From: Prinia subflava
Taxonomy: Eukaryota > Chordata > Aves > Passeriformes > Cisticolidae
Reading direction: 5' to 3'
DNA: 64,000 nucleotides
Assembly (NCBI RefSeq): GCF_021018805.1
Contig: NC_086247.1
Coordinates: 95,435,338 to 95,499,337 of the forward strand
Shown: in pieces, positions 13,840 through 26,196 of the stretch
Layout: every line of letters begins with the position of its first letter
How positions within the stretch are numbered: the first letter of the stretch is position 1
Program-made: the position numbers and the translations under genes
The notes under the pieces: model-generated
Database searches by the model: none
Seen by the model: the letters and a program-made list of their open reading frames with translations, nothing else
Told to the model about the DNA's origin: nothing

Positions 13840-15540
13840 CACAAATTCTCAGCTTGCCCTCATACATGTTCCCGCTCTTTAATCACCTTACAGTGGTTCT
13901 TTGCTGAACTTGCTGCAGAGTGTTCACAGTTTTCTTGTCCAAAATGCTCAGAACTGGATACAGTATCCCTGATGTGATCTTACCAATGCTGAGCACAGGG
14001 GAAGGATCAGTTCCCTCTATCTGCCAGTAATTTTCACCGATGCAGTCTGGGTACTGTTGGTCTTCTTTATTACAAGGGCACATCGCTGGATCATGTTCCA
14101 CTTGCTGGTCACCAGGATTCCCAGGTACGTTTCTAACAAGCTGCTTTTCAGCTGGCTAGCTCCTGTGTGCTGTAGAGCATGGGGTCTTCACCCAGGTGCA
14201 GGACTTCACCTGGAATTTCATGAGGTTCCTGTCCGCCTATTCCTTTGGTTAATCCACAACCCTGTAAACGCAGCAAAACCATGTGGTCCAGCAACCTCTC
14301 CTTTCACTTTTGCATCACTGGTGAATACACTGAGGGTGAACTCTGTCCCATCATTAACGAAGATGTTAAATAGGACTAGACCCAGCATCAACCCTTGGAT
14401 ACTGGCCTACAGCTGCACTCTGTGACGCTGATCAAACCGTCCGGCAATTTGGCCAGTTTTCACTTCACCTCCACTGCTCACTTACCCAGTTCACACTTCA
14501 TCAGTTTGTCTTTAAGCAAGTAATAAAAAATAGTGACAAAATCTTACTGAAGCTGAGACAGAAAACATGCACTGCTTTCCCCTCATCTAAACAGGCAATA
14601 ATCTCATCATAGCAGGTTATCAGACTGGTTAAGCACAGTTTCCCCTTCATATATCCACGCTGACTATAAACTATCACTTTATCAGCTTCTTGTTCTTGAT
14701 GTGTCTGGAAATTGTTTGCAGGAAGATCTGCTCCATTACCTTCCCAGGTTTTGAGGTGAAACTGTCCAAGCCTAGAGTTCCTCAGGTCCTCCCTGCCCTT
14801 TCTACAGGCAGGAGTGAACTTGTTTTCTTCCCTTCTTCTTCACAGTCCTCTCAATATTCAACCCTATCCTCCTCCATCAAATGCAAGTCTTCCTTGCTCT
14901 GGACTTGATGACTGATCTCAGGGATTGACTGGCATTCCTTATCAGTAAAGACTGAGGCAAAGAAGACCACAGGCTATTTAGTGTCATTTGTCATCAGGTT
15001 TCCTGCCTCATTCAGCAGCAGGCTCTCATTTTCACCAGTCTTCCCTTTCTGCTGATGTACTTCAAGAAGCTTTCTGGCTGCCCATAATAAAATTCACCAG
15101 GATCAACTTCTGATATGCTCTGGCTTTTCTAATACCACCATGCATTAAGTGGAGCTTGGATAAGGTGATCCTTGAAAGTTAAGCAACTCTCCTGGACTCT
15201 CCCCTTCTCCAGGTCCACAGCCCATGGGATTCTTCCATGTAGATTGCCTGTGCCCTCATGTGTTTTCTCTTCAAAAAGTACCAGGGTGATTCAAGTTGTC
15301 CATAAATACCAGTCCTGTGAACACAAGACTTCTTCCAGCTGTACAAACAAGGCCTCATTTCCTACTTCAGTCTGATGAGGCAGTGTGGAACAGACATCCA
15401 CATCATCACCCACATCAGGCTCTCAGTATGATGCACTCCAGTGCCCACAGGCTGTTCTCAGCTGGCTCAGCATCCATTCCAGGCAGAGCTCCATGCAATC
15501 CAGTTAACACTTTCACATAAAGGGTAACTCCTGCTCCTGA
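13840..15540 (-). mobile_element. CR1-like LINE fragment, 3' end missing
   Basis: The minus strand from about 14,110 to 13,840 reads like the CR1 reverse-transcriptase tail. It has a decayed ...VLSIGKITSGILYPVLSIL... stretch, equivalent to the usual LYSALVRPHLEYCVQFW region, then a KRATKMIKG-like segment ending near 13,840. Further right are segments seen in longer avian repeats of this type, such as the complements of GTGAACTCTGTCCCATCATT and AAGACTGAGGCAAAGAAGA. The copy lacks the usual 3' UTR and terminal repeats, so it lost its 3' end or was interrupted. The right boundary is approximate. Confidence 0.65.
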
Positions 15541-15951
15541 CCTTCCTGTACCTGTCCCTGTCCCTCACAGCACACCTGCTGTGGGAGCCTTCCTGCTATG
15601 TCTCTGTGAGTACACCAGGATGGAAGCCAGGTAACTGCACATAGGTTTCTAACCAGTGAGACAGAAAGTCTGTTTACAAGCTCTGGAATCAACAGTTTGC
15701 TCTGGAGGCATGATGGGAGGACAAGAAGGAAGGGGGGAGTCTGAGCAGATGCTGTAAAACTGTTACAGCCTCCTCTTTTCTCACTCCCACTTTTCCAACT
15801 ACAGCGCTGTAATTTCCAAGCATTTTAATTCTGTAATTTCAAAGTATTTTAGAAATTACACATGATACAATGGACTAGTTAAGCCTGATTTCCTCTGATT
15901 TTGATCTCTCCTTTTAACATTACAAGATAGGGATCTTGTGATTTACGCTTT

Positions 15952-17333
15952 TGTTTTTTGTGCTGGTTTTGCATTAATTGACTTTTGGTGAGGAGGAAAA
16001 GAGTCAGCCAGGAAGTGATTCTCTGTGAGGAGCTGCTAGCAGTCTCCTCTGTGCCTAGCACAGCCAATCCCTGGCTGGCTCCGAGAACTGGAACACTGCT
16101 AAGCCAATTAGAGATGCCAGTAATGCCTCTATGATAACATATTTAAGAAAGAAGAAACCGTGGGAAGCTCTCTTTCTGCCCTTGGAGGGGTGGCCAGTGG
16201 CACAGCCAGGCCCTGTCCTGGCACGGCTGCTGAGATCCTGCTGCTGGGGTGGCATCCCAGCACCAACAGCACCTGTGTGGACCAGACCATGTGACCGACA
16301 GCGAGAGGAATAGCAAGCAATTCCTTGATGCAAAGCCCAGATGAAATCAACTTTTCAGTGCTACAGAACTCTATGAAATCTTTTCAATTAATAGAACTTA
16401 GGAACAAACAAACCTACAAACATCAATTCTCTCCCGAATCAGAGAAAACAAAAGAGTGATGACACATGAGGAGAATAACGTGGCAACCCTAAGGTCGATG
16501 CAAAGGAGGGAGGGGGAGGAGGAGGTGCTCTGAGTGTCAGAGCCGAGATTCTTCTGCAAGCCATGATGAGGACTACAACAGAACAAACTGTTTCCCTGTA
16601 ATTCACGAAGTGCATGAGGGGATGAAGCATTCACCTACAGCCCATGAGAAAAAGGCGCTCGTGCTGAAGCGTGTGGATGCTGAAAAGCTGTGATATGGTG
16701 AGAGGCTTGAACAGAGAGTGAGAGAACGCTTGCTTATAAGATAGAGAAAGAAGACCCTTGCTTTTACACTAGAACAGCTCATCCTTAAAAACTGCACCGC
16801 ATAAGCTAAAAGCAAGCCATGGGAGAGACTCCACATTGCAAGGGAAGACTGCAAGCCATAGGAGGGACTTCATGCTGCAAGCAGGTTCCAAGAGGATTGT
16901 TAGCCATTAAAATTAAAACCACATTGGAAAAGTTCACAGAGAACTCTTTCCCATAGGAAAGACCCCATGGCACAGCAAAAGAGACTCATCTTCCTAAGTG
17001 AACTGAGAAAAGATTTTAGAAGTGACAAACTGGCTAAAAGTCCAGTGTTTTGTCTTCCTGCACTGTCAGTGGGATGGAAAAAAGGCTGGGGGGTGGGGAA
17101 GGAAAGGTGTTCTAAAGGTTTTAGTTGTCATTATCCTCTTATAATTCGGTTAATACATTATTTTCTTTATACCTCTTAAAGTTTTGAGCCTGCTTTACCC
17201 TTTAAGTGTTTTCTTCTAATACTTATCTCAACCCATGACTTTTCTTTCCCCCCATCTGCTAAACTATTGCAAAGGAAAATGAATAAATGATTTCTGGTGG
17301 GTGCACGGGCATTTGGCCAGCTTCAACCTGTCA
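15952..17333 (+). mobile_element. Long solo LTR (about 1.4 kb), avian ERV
   Basis: This element starts TGTTTTTTGTGCTGG, ends CAACCTGTCA and is flanked by a 6-bp direct duplication, CGCTTT at 15946-15951 and 17334-17339. It matches a known long bird LTR: a GGATAACA-TTTAAGAA-like block near 16,130, degenerate repeated units resembling CCCATGGGAGAGACTCC (about 16,780-16,990), and an end with TTATCTCAACCCATGA and GGCATTTGGCCAGC. A 6-bp duplication is typical of class II (ERVK/alpharetrovirus-like) integration. It lies antisense to RECK, with no internal genes. Confidence 0.8.
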
Positions 17334-17819
17334 CGCTTTCTAAATCCACCTGTACGAAGAAGTTTGGTTCATGATCTGAGCCTCTGCACTTAAATTGTTT
17401 GCCTAATTCTTACTATCTCCCTGTGTTACTCAGTTTTTGTTCAAATCATGCTGTATCTGGAGTAAAGTCATAATTATCAACCATTTTGTAAACCAGATTA
17501 AGGTGTAATAACAAAACCAAAAAACCCAAAAAATCTTGAAAAGAAAGAAATGCTCCTATTTCCGGGATTCGTCATAGAAGAACATGTTTAATTATACAAA
17601 CATATTAAATATTTTTTAACTAGGAAAAGAAAACTATTAATAAAATTCTCAGGTAACTCATTATATACTAGAGGAAACTAAACACCACACAGTTTATATT
17701 AGATGCATAATGGAAGTTAAATGACCACAAAATCTATAGGTGCAGGTGGCAGACACACTATCAAAACACACAGAGGGTGAAAAAGCAACATGATTCAATA
17801 GCCAACTGGTATTTCTTAC

Positions 17820-17856
17820 CTGGCAAAGAAGAATTTATACAACCCCACACTTCTCT
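17820..17856 (-). CDS. RECK: RECK exon 4: 37-nt micro-exon
   Basis: This very short exon lies between a TTTCCAG acceptor and a GTAAGAAA donor, entering in phase 0 and leaving in phase 1. It reads REVWGCINSSLP plus one base that completes a glycine with exon 5. The mammalian equivalent is VEIWNCMNSSLPG, so length, phase, W, C and the NSS glycosylation sequon all match. It is the only 37-nt stretch between exons 3 and 5 that satisfies the splice sites, the phase and the N-x-S/T motif together. The first residue (R for V) and the W-G-C for W-N-C change are unusual for this conserved knot. They could be a lineage change or an assembly error. Confidence 0.88.
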
Positions 17857-19869
17857 CTGGAAAGTAAAAATGCAATTAAGCAAATGCAAGTCTACAGAAT
17901 AAGAGAGTTTCTAGCAGAGACAAACCAGCAATTTCAGCATTTTTTCACTGGGTTTTAAATATCTGATTGGGAGAATTCTTATGTTTAAACATCTTTTAAA
18001 GAAGTACTATGATAGAATTTGAGTACCATTTCCTTCAATAAGAGGGCTGCTATGCACAGAATCTGGAATCGATAGCAGCATTTTTCCAGATGCAGAACAT
18101 AATCTAGTTATCTGGAATACACAAGCTACTCAACTGTCTCCATCAGTGCTCACAGAACTAAAATGCAACTTAGACAAAGAACAAGAGCTGACTAGGACTA
18201 AGACCTATGGAGAAGCTTATTGTCCTAGCATTCCTTCCCACCAGCTTAAAAATACCCTAAACACACATAACCACATAGAAAACAAATTTAGAAAAGAGTT
18301 TCAATCACACTAACAGAGCAATCTATACTGTCACACAATAACACATTTATCTATCATCACAGGAACCAATGACTTTCCGAAGTTGCAATGGATCTGTATT
18401 TAATGATCTAACACCCTGTGTCCTCTGTATCTGCTAAAGTTTTCCACGTTGACAAGAGCCAAAGCAAGACCAAAAGAAGATGCTACTTCTATGAGTTCCA
18501 CCCCTTTCATTCCATTGACTTCCCTTATTTCATGAGGAGGTTAATGGTTGGACTCAATGATCTTTAGGGTCTTTTCCAACCTAAGTGCATCTATGATTCT
18601 AAGAAAAAAAATCACACTCTTGTGTTGACAGTTACTTTTTAAATTAATACCAGGAAATAACCTTTCCATCATGTTACTTGAAGGAATACATGCAACACAA
18701 CGTCTGTAACAAGTGTTCAAGAATATTGAACATCTGATTAAATTTAAATCTATCTGCTCATCTGTGAAATGGCACCAGAACACCTGTCCAACAAGACAAG
18801 AGATATCTGAGAACAGCAAATATGGTATTGAGTTGAATGGTTAACTATTTTATATATCTAGATATTACCAATTCAGAAATATTAATTTGAGATCCACACT
18901 GGACAGCTGACTTTTCATTTATAAAGAGTTATAAAAATCATTGTGTCATTTTCCCCCTTTCACATAATTTCCAATCCTGTCTTATCAGAAGCCGTTCTCT
19001 ACTATACAGATAAGATTCTACTCATCTTATTAGGGAATGAAAGATAAAGAAAACCAGTACTAAACCAAATGCTATTCATCACTTCAAAAGGTCTTCATGA
19101 CAGATTTTATTCATACCAGGAGCTATCTATAACTTTCTAAGACCTTACAGCTATTGACTGACAGAAACAAAAAGCTGAAGGAACTCTGACACACAGAAGG
19201 AAAGGATCTACAAGCGAACACAATCTTGTTGTTTCTTAAATGTTATTTCCAGATTTACTACTCCTACTCATTGCCCATTTGAGCTCAGCATATGTTTCAG
19301 GCTTGCTGCAAACAGCATTGTATACTGTTTGGAAGTAACAGAAATTACCAGAAGAAAGCAGGTTTTTCTGACTGCAAAAGGGTGTCAAGAGATAAGACTT
19401 TAAAATTTACAGTCTGAATGATCATACTTATCTATTCCCTGATTAGATTGTCCTTAGAACAGGGAGCAGATTACACTCTTTTTTGAATGAAACTAAAGAA
19501 CTTTAGTGACACTACATAACTTTCAGGAAACCATAATTTTACTTATCCAATAAAAATATTTCTTCAGTTTCTCAGATAAGGCCATAAACAATTTGGTGCA
19601 GCTATCAGGGCATTCCTGTCTTAGTCCAAGAGCTCATGGCTTTGTGCCATACATGTTGGAATGTATGATCCAATTTAGGTCACTATCATTAACATCCAAG
19701 TGACAATCACCCAGCACAGGTTTTTACAACATAGATAAGATTTTCATTGCATTTTATAGCTTGTACATGCCACCTTATTGCAAGTAACATAATTTATGAT
19801 GGCTTTACAAAAAAAAATCCTACTTTGAGGTTCAAATGTCATTTGAAGAGCTTTTCGAGCAAACCTTAC
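17857..19869 (-). other. RECK: RECK intron 3
   Basis: This is AT-rich intron between exons 3 and 4. The only recognisable insertion is a short CR1 tail at 18536-18606. I see no further exon or RNA gene. Confidence 0.85.
18536..18606 (+). mobile_element. CR1 3' tail fragment
   Basis: This short plus-strand piece reads GGTTGGACTCAATGATCTTT and then a TTTTCCAACCTAAGTGCAT block, ending in TATGATTCTA. That is the diagnostic CR1 3' end with one copy of the ATTCTATG-like terminal repeat. The rest of the element is absent. Confidence 0.85.
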
Positions 19870-19944
19870 CATTGATTCTGGGCAATACTCAGGTGCTCGC
19901 TGCAGTAAGTGCTTCAAACGGGAGTCACTCTTAGAAGACAAAAT
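19870..19944 (-). CDS. RECK: RECK exon 3: cysteine-knot repeat 1
   Basis: This 75-nt, 25-codon exon has a CTAACAG acceptor and a GTAAGG donor, and is phase 0 at both ends. It encodes ILSSKSDSRLKHLLQ followed by RAPEYCPESM, nearly identical to the corresponding mammalian stretch (SSKSESRLKHLLQRAPDYCPETM). The reading frame runs past the donor into the intron, so the longer open frame at 19744-19941 is not all coding. The exon sits about 3.9 kb downstream of exon 2. The substitutions seen are conservative (E/D, T/S). I am very confident of the assignment. Confidence 0.96.
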
Positions 19945-22900
19945 CTGTTAGAAACAAAAAACATCTTAAAACATAGAGAATGTAATGTAACACCCCATAC
20001 TTTTTTCAACTGATTTCACTGGTTTTAGTTTCTCTAATATCTACTCTTTGACAACTTTACCTAACAGTTAGTATGTGCAGAACTCAAATTTAAGATTTCT
20101 TTTTACGTATTTGTAGTTTTTCAAATATGTTTCACTTTTTATAGAGAAGCATTTTTTTCTATTTAGAAGAAAATGAGAACTTCCTCCTCAAACATTTCAA
20201 TCAGAAAGTTTCTACTGAATGTGGAAGGGCAATGTTAACTAGAGGATTTCTGCTGCACATATCAAAATAATATACAACTCTATTCACTTAAATAACCTTC
20301 TGCTACACGTTACATGACCTTAAGCAATTAAACTTAAAACAACCCCGAAACAAGTAATTTCTGTGGAACAAGGTAGAACAAAACTGAGACTAGTTAAAGA
20401 GGCAGTCAAAACTAACATGGGAATGCATCACACCCACAGGCAGGAGCTCGCTAGACTGGATGGAATACAATTGAGGATTTTGCTCTTTTAGCAGTCTAAT
20501 AATGTTTTACTTCTAAATTAAAAGAAGAAACTGGTCAACAAGAGGAATGAAAACAGACTTAATAATGTGTGATATGAAACTGGAAATTATATAACTGAAC
20601 AGATGAACTTCAAAAGGAAAAGTACATTACAGTTCTATTCTAAATTTGTTCTACTTTCTATTCTAACATGATAAACTTATTGAAAGAAAATCAAGAGAAC
20701 AATAGCACTTGTTTCAGAAATGAGAGCAAAAAAAGAACTGCATTAGTATTTTGACTCTTCTGAGGTCATAGAATGATAAAATAATTCAGGTTGGAAGGGA
20801 TCTCAGAAGACCATTTATTTCAACCTTGTGCTCAAAGAAGGGTCAACTATGAGACGAGACCATGGTGTCCATCTGCTTATTCTTTCCATCTGTCCAGGCC
20901 CCTCTAGATGATAGTCCTGCCATTACGATTATCAACACTTCCTTTCAGCTTCATAGAAGACTCAATGAGAGTTGCCTTGTCCACGTCATTAACAAAGATC
21001 TTAAACAGGACAGGTCTCAGGGTAGAACTCCTTGGTACTCCACTTCTTACTAGCCTGCAGGCAAAGTAGGATCCACTAACCTCTATCTCGAACCTGATTT
21101 TACAACCAGTTTTTTACTCATCTAATTGTCCATTCCTCAAACCCATATGATCCTAAAATAGACACAAATACATTGAGGGAATTAATGTTTAAAGACTTGC
21201 TACAGATAACACAAATGACATCCATGCCCTTCCCCTCATCCAGAAATCCAGCCTTATCATCAAACCAGGTTGGGCAGGAATGATTTACTGACATTAAATC
21301 ACATGCTGCCTTCAGCAACAGCTTCTCATTTTTCCTTCTTCAGCCTTTAACTACTGCCATAAAATGTCTTGTTGCCCCTGACATCCTCTACAAGTCTCAA
21401 TTCCAGCTGAGCTTTGTCTTTCCCTATATAACCTTATTTGCCTTGGCAAAAGGTCTAAATTCCTCTAGTAAAACATTTCCCTGCTTCTACACTCTCTATA
21501 CCACATCTTTTCTGCACCAAAGCTTGTTCACGACTTCTCTGTTTATCCAAATCACATTCTTGGAACATTAAGGTGTTTTTCTGGGAGCAGGGATGGACTG
21601 TCCTTATACTTAGAGGAGGATATGGACAGAGTCCTCTGGAATGGTATACAGATGAATGCTGCCAGGAAACTTATCAGTGTGAAACTTCTCAGAAATAAAT
21701 TTAGGAAAAAAAAGTCAATTAAAGAAAGAGAGGCCCATTTACTCCTTGCTACAGTATCTGAGACGCTTAATCAAATAATCATGAAAAGGAGATGATACTA
21801 AAGCTAAAAGTGGAATAATATTTATTAAGAATGCAAAATAATTAGGTGTTTGAATCATGTTAGTTGACAAACAAATCTGTAATCCACGTTCTCTTTTTCA
21901 AGGGTCTCACAGTAGCTAATTTACTGGTTAGTAGAATTCCTTACCCTTAATCAAGCCTTCTTCCTTAACTGGCAGGATCCAGGGCAACATGACTGGGTGT
22001 CCCGTGCCTTTCACCCTACTCCCTGGGCTCCCGTGCAAGGCCTCCCACAATACTATCACTGGTGTCCATATAGATGAGTGAACAATGGGTAACAGTCTGA
22101 GGGTCAAAAAACCCTTGTGATTCCTGCAACATCCTAGATCTGATTCCCTGGAAACCAAATGACCTTAGCCAGAAAGTCTCATCTGCAGATGAATGCCTCC
22201 ATGCCCTGCAGAAGGGAGTGTTTCTCCAGGTGGTATTGTTTACAATCTGCTGGTTAGGCCAAGATGGCTCCTCAACAAACCTCGTTCCTCCTCATCTGCT
22301 CTGAGGCCCCAAATCTAATCTGCAAGTGCATATCCAAAGACAGGCCAAGGAACTTCTTCCTCCTGTCACCTGCACAAAACAGTTAAGTTACAGAAGATGA
22401 AAATCAGTAAAATAACAGCAGACAGCTCCTTCAGTTGGCCTGTTGGATCACATCAAAGGATCAGACAGAAAACGATGCCACCAGCCCGATGCGAGGTAGC
22501 TAAGCCAGCTCCTTAGAGAATACTTTGAGGGGCACCAGTCCCGCTTCAGACTTGTTCTAGACCTCTCACCACTAAGATTCTGGATATGCTGATTATCCTA
22601 GTGGAGAGAGATTGTCCAGATGAGGCCAGATCAGCGTATCTTACAAAACCCACAGAAAACTATGTAATAATTAGAACCAGTATAGCAGAATTGGGATGGA
22701 ATTTGACACTAAAAGGCTGGAGGCCTTTCATGAAGAGCCAACAGGAATTCACATGATAAGCTGGAAACTTCAAACCAGTGAAACACAAGAAAGAAATGGA
22801 CAAATGATTCCAAATGCTGTATCAATGCAGCTACTAAATTCACCATTTTTAAATATATACAGGAATGGATATCTTTCTCTTATATCCAAGTTCAAACATA

Positions 22901-23905
22901 ATTTTTAAGACTGAATGCCACACTTGTTTTTTTAATGCCATGTATAATTTTGCTTACCTGTATTCAAAGAGATAAACTCATGTTGGAAGGGCTGCAAGAA
23001 TTATTATAGGAATTGAAAGAATATTTTATGCAAAGAGACTGTAAAACTTTTCCTTGTTTGGCCTAGCAATATGAAAGCTGAAAGAAGATTTGGTTGTATT
23101 AGCTAGATATATCAAGGAGGGAAAAGTGCAATTTAAAGTGAAAGCTGTGTTAGTACAATCACAGATAAATATAAATTTAATCATAACCAGGTTTATTGCT
23201 CGAACAGCCCCAAAGTGAGCAATGAAAACAAGAAAAGAGGATGAGTATGACCTAAGAACACAACTTAAATATAAAAAATTGTGTCTACATCTATGTAAGT
23301 TTTACTGATGTAAAATTCTTAAGGTAGATAAATAAATGTAACTACACACACAAAGCTGTACAAATTATTACCCACAGGTACAAATCTACACATAAGTTAT
23401 GGAAAAATACTTTGTAAGCTTGAATTCAGAACAAACAGCCTTATGAACAGAGTAAGTGAGTAGATTTTTGCTGCATTCACAAAGCCATTTATCATAATGA
23501 GATGCTTAGTGGACAAACAAGAACTGGAAGGAAGAAAGAATAATACCAGCATCTTGTTCTTCAGTTTGAACTCCCCAGAACTTAGAAACACATGAGATTC
23601 ATAAATTCTGCAGAAAACCTTCACCACTCTCATTTCCCAATGTGCTTATCACTTCTTGACCAAATTGTGGCCTCAGGTTGGTATTTCTATTTCTCCTCAA
23701 CTTCAGCAGAACTCATTTTCCACTACAAAAGGAAAGAGGACTATAGATTTAAAACTTCTAAGTTCTCTTTTTGATACCATTACATCTTACAATTCACGTG
23801 CAGCCTCCTGACAGAGGATCATTAGCTTACAAAATTAATGTTGCTACCTCATTGTCTAAAGGCACAATTTCAACTCTGATGGAGTTAAATTTAAAACAAG
23901 TTTAC
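19945..23905 (-). other. RECK: RECK intron 2
   Basis: This intron lies between exons 2 and 3. It contains a CR1/LTR-type fragment at 20766-21560. A further segment at about 21,790-22,450 has an LTR-like composition and a minus-strand AATAAA near 21,812, but I cannot name or delimit it. The rest appears to be plain intron. Confidence 0.8.
20766..21560 (-). mobile_element. CR1-type LINE fragment
   Basis: The left end (20766-20815) is the reverse complement of a CR1 3' end: CATAGAATGATAAAATAATT, then CAGGTTGGAAGGGATCTCAG. Rightward it carries a GTCATTAACAAAGATCTTAA block. This is the same motif seen inside the fragment at 13840-15540 (ATCATTAACGAAGATGTTAA), so the two copies belong to related families. 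It is decayed, with no intact frame. The right boundary is approximate. Confidence 0.65.
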
Positions 23906-23964
23906 CTGTTCACAGACATCACGGCACATTAAATTGTCCTTTGCACGGTAACAACAAGACAAGC
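23906..23964 (-). CDS. RECK: RECK exon 2: start of first cysteine-knot repeat
   Basis: This 59-nt exon lies between a TAG acceptor (CCATAG) and a GTAAAC donor. Joined to exon 1 it reads G-LSCC-YRAKDN-LMCRDVCEQ, matching the start of the first cysteine-knot repeat of vertebrate RECK, where CC, KDN and MCRDVCEQ are near-invariant. Exons 1 and 2 total 138 nt, so the exon ends in phase 0. Human RECK has an N-glycosylation sequon (N-H-S) between the CC pair and KDN. Here those residues are Y-R-A, so the sequon is absent. The exon is far too short to stand out as an open frame and was found by splice sites and similarity. Confidence 0.95.
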
Positions 23965-26196
23965 CTATGGAAAAGCAGGAGAGGGAAAAGAGTAATTAAA
24001 ACATTTGAAACATTTAACCATCACTTGTGAACACCACTGCACACTTGATGTTCTATCAGGACAATTTTCTGGCCCACAGATGACCATGGGAAACTTTCCT
24101 TCCCAAAAGGAATAAGAGAAAGTTCAGTTCCGAAAATGATGAAGATCTTTACAAGAAGTCTCACAGGTACCCCTGAACACTCACTGCCACCAAAATGAGA
24201 TCTCATTCCCTTTCTGCCTCTAGTCACATTTCTGCTATGTAAGTTGCACTAGCTTGGCATGGCAAATTCCTTCATGCGGCAATGCAGTTTATTAACTCAG
24301 GGGAAACTTAAAAAAGAATAAATATGAAAAGTAAATAACAGCAACAAAAAAGTGCCAAAAATCTCTGGAGAGGATATGTGCCTTTGTAAATTGAATTATC
24401 TCACAGGATCTGAAAAGTGCAAGAATCAGTTAGAAAGAGGTGGTGAAGGAAATCAGAGCAGGGGCCTCTCCTCACATAGCTGCTCACTGAACTCTGTATT
24501 CTACAATCCTTGGAACAAAACCATAAATTGTTTCATTAGTGATGGATGATTAAGATTGGATCTGCCTGACTGGAAGGAAGTCATAAAGCAAACACAGATA
24601 TGAACACATCAAGAGTTAAAAAAGAAAAAAAGAACTGGAGCGCTAAGAAGCAGTGCAGAAGCACACTGAAGCTTAAAGCAACATTTTTAGCATAATACTC
24701 TGCTGTGCTTTGTACCCCCTACCATTCAAATATTTTGTTCATTCATGGTTAACCTTGCAAATACAAAAAAGATTAACAGTGACTTAATATCCACTTTCAT
24801 CCTCACTTTCCTGTGTTTGGATCAGTGTTTTAGAAAACAGACAGAGATGTCCTTCAAAGCTTTTACTTCCACACATATCTTCACACAAAGGATCATTTAG
24901 TGATTACAGATTTCTCCTGAGCTACATCTGAAATATGTATCACACTGATAAAACAAAAAAAACAAAAAGTCTTTTGCACAACACCTTACTAAACACATTT
25001 TGACTGAACCATCAAGAAGGAACTTGGGCATGAATTCCTTGCAATATTAGTATGTTTATCAATGGAAAGCTGGGACAGAGTATGTCATATTTCATTCCAC
25101 TAGCTTTTTACTGCTTCCCTCCTAAAACTAAGCTTCACTAGAAACCAAAACTATAGAACAATGAAATGCCCATAAAAGCCTTAGTGACTGCAGTCTTCTG
25201 CTTTAAAGTATTACATGTATTTTCCAGTCCTATGACATCTATGTAATAAAAGGTGTTTTCCAATATCTGTCTTGCGCTGCATTCTTTTTCCACCGCTCTT
25301 TTTTTTTTGTCCTGTCAGGAAGTTACAGACACACAGATTCCTAGAATGGTTTGGGTTGGAAGGGACCTTAAAGATCATCTAGCTCCAAGTCCCCTGCCAT
25401 GGGCAAGGACACCTTCCACTGTACCAGATTGCTTAGAGCCCCATCCAGCCTGGTTTGAACACATCCAGGAATGGAGCACCCATCCTCTGGGAAACCTGGA
25501 CATGACTGGCATTCTGGACTGTCAGCACACATTGCCAAGACATCTGCGGGGAGCTATTTTACCACTATTCTTTATTAAACGCCTTACCCTCACTTTTTAA
25601 AATACTCGATACCTTGTTCGATACCACTCTTCTGCTGAAAGCAAGGAATACGAGCCCTGGAACATAGCCTGTTCTGACACTGCATATGGCAGGCAACTCA
25701 AGCGTCAGCTTTTACCCACTTGGACCATTTCAAGCCACAATCCTGGGGATTCATCCGCAGGCAGCGTGACAGCCGAAGGCACACATCCCGGCCCCGACCC
25801 GCGGAACCCGCTGGGGCAGACGAGGAGGTCTGTGCCCGTCACGCTGCCGGGCGGGATACTGGAGATCCGGTCGCTATCCAGGCTATGGAAGTACCTCTCC
25901 CCGGCTCCGGTCCTGGCCAGAGGGATTCCGGCGGGCGCTCTCCCTCCCCGGGGAGCCGGCGCAGGCACCAGCGCGGATCGGCACCGGGACGGCGCCGCTG
26001 CCGCTCCCCGGTCGCGGGGCAGGTGCGGGGCGGCGGTCACCCCGCTCCCCCGGCTCCCGCATCCCGCCCCGACTGCGGCCGGACAGGAGAGTCCCGCGGC
26101 GCCGCATCCCCTCGCGCGACACCGCCCCTGCGCCATGTTGAAAAGAGGGACCCGAGGAGCCGCCTCCTCGACCCCTCCCCCACGGTGGCTACTCAC
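23965..26196 (-). other. RECK: RECK intron 1
   Basis: This intron of about 2.2 kb starts inside the CpG island. A CR1 tail (25338-25600) lies in it. Long open frames on both strands within the island (about 25,700-26,200) come from GC-rich sequence lacking stop codons, not from genes. Confidence 0.85.
25338..25600 (-). mobile_element. CR1 3' fragment
   Basis: The plus strand reads AGAATGGTTTGGGTTGGAAG then GGACCTTAAAGATCATCTAG, the reverse complement of a CR1 3' end. The decayed ...WNRLP/SLE... coding tail follows to the right. This is one of the better preserved CR1 ends in the window and lies about 600 bp from the RECK start codon, in intron 1. Confidence 0.9.

Larger units (their letters stand above)
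10736..17819 (-). other. RECK: RECK intron 4, loaded with mobile elements
   Basis: This is the intron between the 37-nt exon 4 and exon 5. It contains two plus-strand solo LTRs (11230-11763 and 15952-17333), both antisense to RECK, and a LINE-like fragment at about 13840-15540. The remaining sequence is AT-rich and unremarkable. The open frames here fall inside the repeats or lack protein similarity. Confidence 0.85.

Noticed and set aside
15470..15520. Candidate for RECK exon 4 ending in a GCCTG-like sequence on the minus strand
   Set aside because: It lacks a GT donor and the C-x-N-S-S motif, and it lies inside a LINE-like fragment. The exon at 17820-17856 fits length, phase and motif.
19744..19941. 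65-residue frame taken as a whole coding region
   Set aside because: Only 19870-19944 is RECK exon 3. The rest is read-through past a clear GTAAGG donor and does not match RECK.
21790..22450. Possible minus-strand LTR with AATAAA near 21,812
   Set aside because: I found no TG...CA ends, no target duplication and no family I recognise, so it is only mentioned in the intron 2 entry.
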